Of a stretch of DNA of 64,000 nt, positions 63,588 to 64,000 are shown in pieces; position 1 is the first letter of the stretch; each line of letters begins with the position of its first letter. The stretch is from Johnsonella ignava ATCC 51276 (GTDB taxonomy: Bacteria > Bacillota > Clostridia > Lachnospirales > Lachnospiraceae): contig NZ_JH378830.1 of the NCBI RefSeq assembly GCF_000235445.1, forward strand, positions 389,314 through 453,313. The letters run 5' to 3'. The notes beneath the pieces are model-generated. The model was not told where the DNA came from and searched no databases. It worked only from the letters and a program-made list of their open reading frames with translations. The position numbers and the translations under genes are program-made.

Positions 63588-64000
63588 ATGAAAACTTTAC
63601 ACAATAATTATTGTAATTCAAAACAAGGATATTTACCACTGTTTCTTTCAGATTGTTTGGATCTGCTGGATCCTGTTTTAACATTTGACAGATTGATGGG
63701 AGGAATCGATTTAAACAAGTATCTGACGGGTATTCCGGAGTACACAACCGGACGACTCAGATATAATCCGGTCAACATGTTAAAAACAGTACTTTTCGGA
63801 TTTATGACTAGCGGTTACTGCTCTCTGAGAGAACTGGAAGACAACTGCAAAGTTAATATCAGGTTCATGTATCTCATGGATCACCAGACTCCGTCATACA
63901 GAACCTTTGGATATTTCATCAATGAAATACTTCAAGATAATATTGAAAACATTTTAACGACATCAATCACGCTATCTTTAACGAGGAGTCATGTAGTATC
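63588..64000 (+). mobile_element. IS1182-type transposase gene, 5' part, runs off the window and looks frameshifted
   Basis: From the ATG at 63588 the frame encodes an IS1182-family transposase N-terminus: LPLFLSDCLDLLDPVLTFD, then IPEYTTGRLRYNPVNMLK, the helix-turn-helix-like FGFMTSGYCSLRELEDNC, and NIRFMYLMDHQTPSYRTFGYF. After about residue 122 the frame reads LTTSITLSL, but the family continues NDINHAIFNEES, which is found one base over. The change falls in the T-run at 63952-63955, which looks one T short. The IS lies directly after the riboswitch terminator. An 8-bp repeat GTGGTAAA/TTTACCAC flanks the start codon. Confidence 0.85.

Noticed and set aside
63547..63747. A minus-strand 66-codon frame over the terminator and IS start
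   Set aside because: It lies antisense to the transposase gene and spans the hairpin; no Shine-Dalgarno and no family resemblance. The plus-strand transposase explains the region.
1..64000. tRNA, rRNA or CRISPR array
   Set aside because: No cloverleaf with the T-loop GTTCGA pattern in context, no rRNA blocks and no regularly spaced direct repeats were seen on reading the sequence.

Overview
The window is a low-GC chromosome segment (AT-rich throughout, roughly one third GC by eye) from a Gram-positive Firmicute. It is most likely a clostridial species of the Lachnospiraceae type. Supporting content: CodY, Rex, SepF, the sporulation protein GerW, an RluD/LspA/YlmH/SepF/YggS division-adjacent cluster, RodA/PBP2/MreC/MreD/RadC, RpoZ-Gmk, TopA-DprA-YifB, and a purine pathway whose last two steps are split between a PurO-type IMP cyclohydrolase and a stand-alone AICAR transformylase. 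Nearly all genes lie on the minus strand, tightly packed, often with 4-8 bp start/stop overlaps. I saw no rRNA, tRNA, CRISPR array or prophage.

Layout. 1-8.3 kb: rluD, lspA, aroB, ylmH, sepF, yggS-type gene, a HlyD-like membrane protein, a small P-loop ATPase, a D,D-carboxypeptidase and mgsA. 8.4-14.7 kb: rodA, PBP2 (mrdA), mreD, mreC, radC, with neither mreB nor minCDE where relatives usually carry them. 14.8-24.9 kb: a PLP methionine-gamma-lyase-like gene behind a 28-bp perfect palindrome, a lipoprotein, a transglutaminase-like protein, yebC, a MATE exporter, a CNNM/CorC protein, alr, nnrD and rex. 25-31.3 kb: gerW, a DUF2953 protein, a CinA-type amidohydrolase, pgsA, rimO, rpoZ, gmk and a second lipoprotein. 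31.5-35 kb: an iron alcohol dehydrogenase and two proline-peptidase genes. 35.1-41 kb: a five-gene cell-surface glycan cassette (sugar nucleotidyltransferase, GT2, HAD phosphatase, flippase-like/kinase fusion, polytopic membrane protein). 41.1-48.5 kb: sbcC, sbcD, a lone plus-strand secreted glycosidase-like gene and a GT4. 48.7-56.6 kb: tsf, rpsB, codY, topA, dprA, yifB. 57-60.1 kb, plus strand: purO, AICAR transformylase, a possible 35-residue peptide gene, galE. 60.3-63.1 kb: an EF-G paralogue with an altered G4 motif and a TerD-domain gene. 63.3-64 kb: a consensus promoter, an FMN riboswitch, an intrinsic terminator, and the 5' part of an IS1182-type transposase gene that appears frameshifted and runs off the window.

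How the parts connect. The first 15 kb supplies envelope synthesis and division functions (LspA, SepF, D,D-carboxypeptidase, RodA/PBP2/MreCD). Alr supplies D-alanine for the same wall. The 35-41 kb cassette and the GT4/GalE genes point to surface polysaccharide assembly. Rex and CodY are global redox and nutrient regulators, each transcribed away from its neighbours.

Most notable non-genic signals: two diverged copies of an ~80-bp two-stem repeat, one after rodA and one after topA, with a compensatory base-pair change; a perfect palindrome at the start of the PLP-enzyme transcript; an inverted repeat over the terD-like -10 box; and an FMN riboswitch whose expected riboflavin gene is replaced by an insertion sequence. 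Start sites given here were moved from the longest frame to the codon with a Shine-Dalgarno sequence where the sequence supports it.
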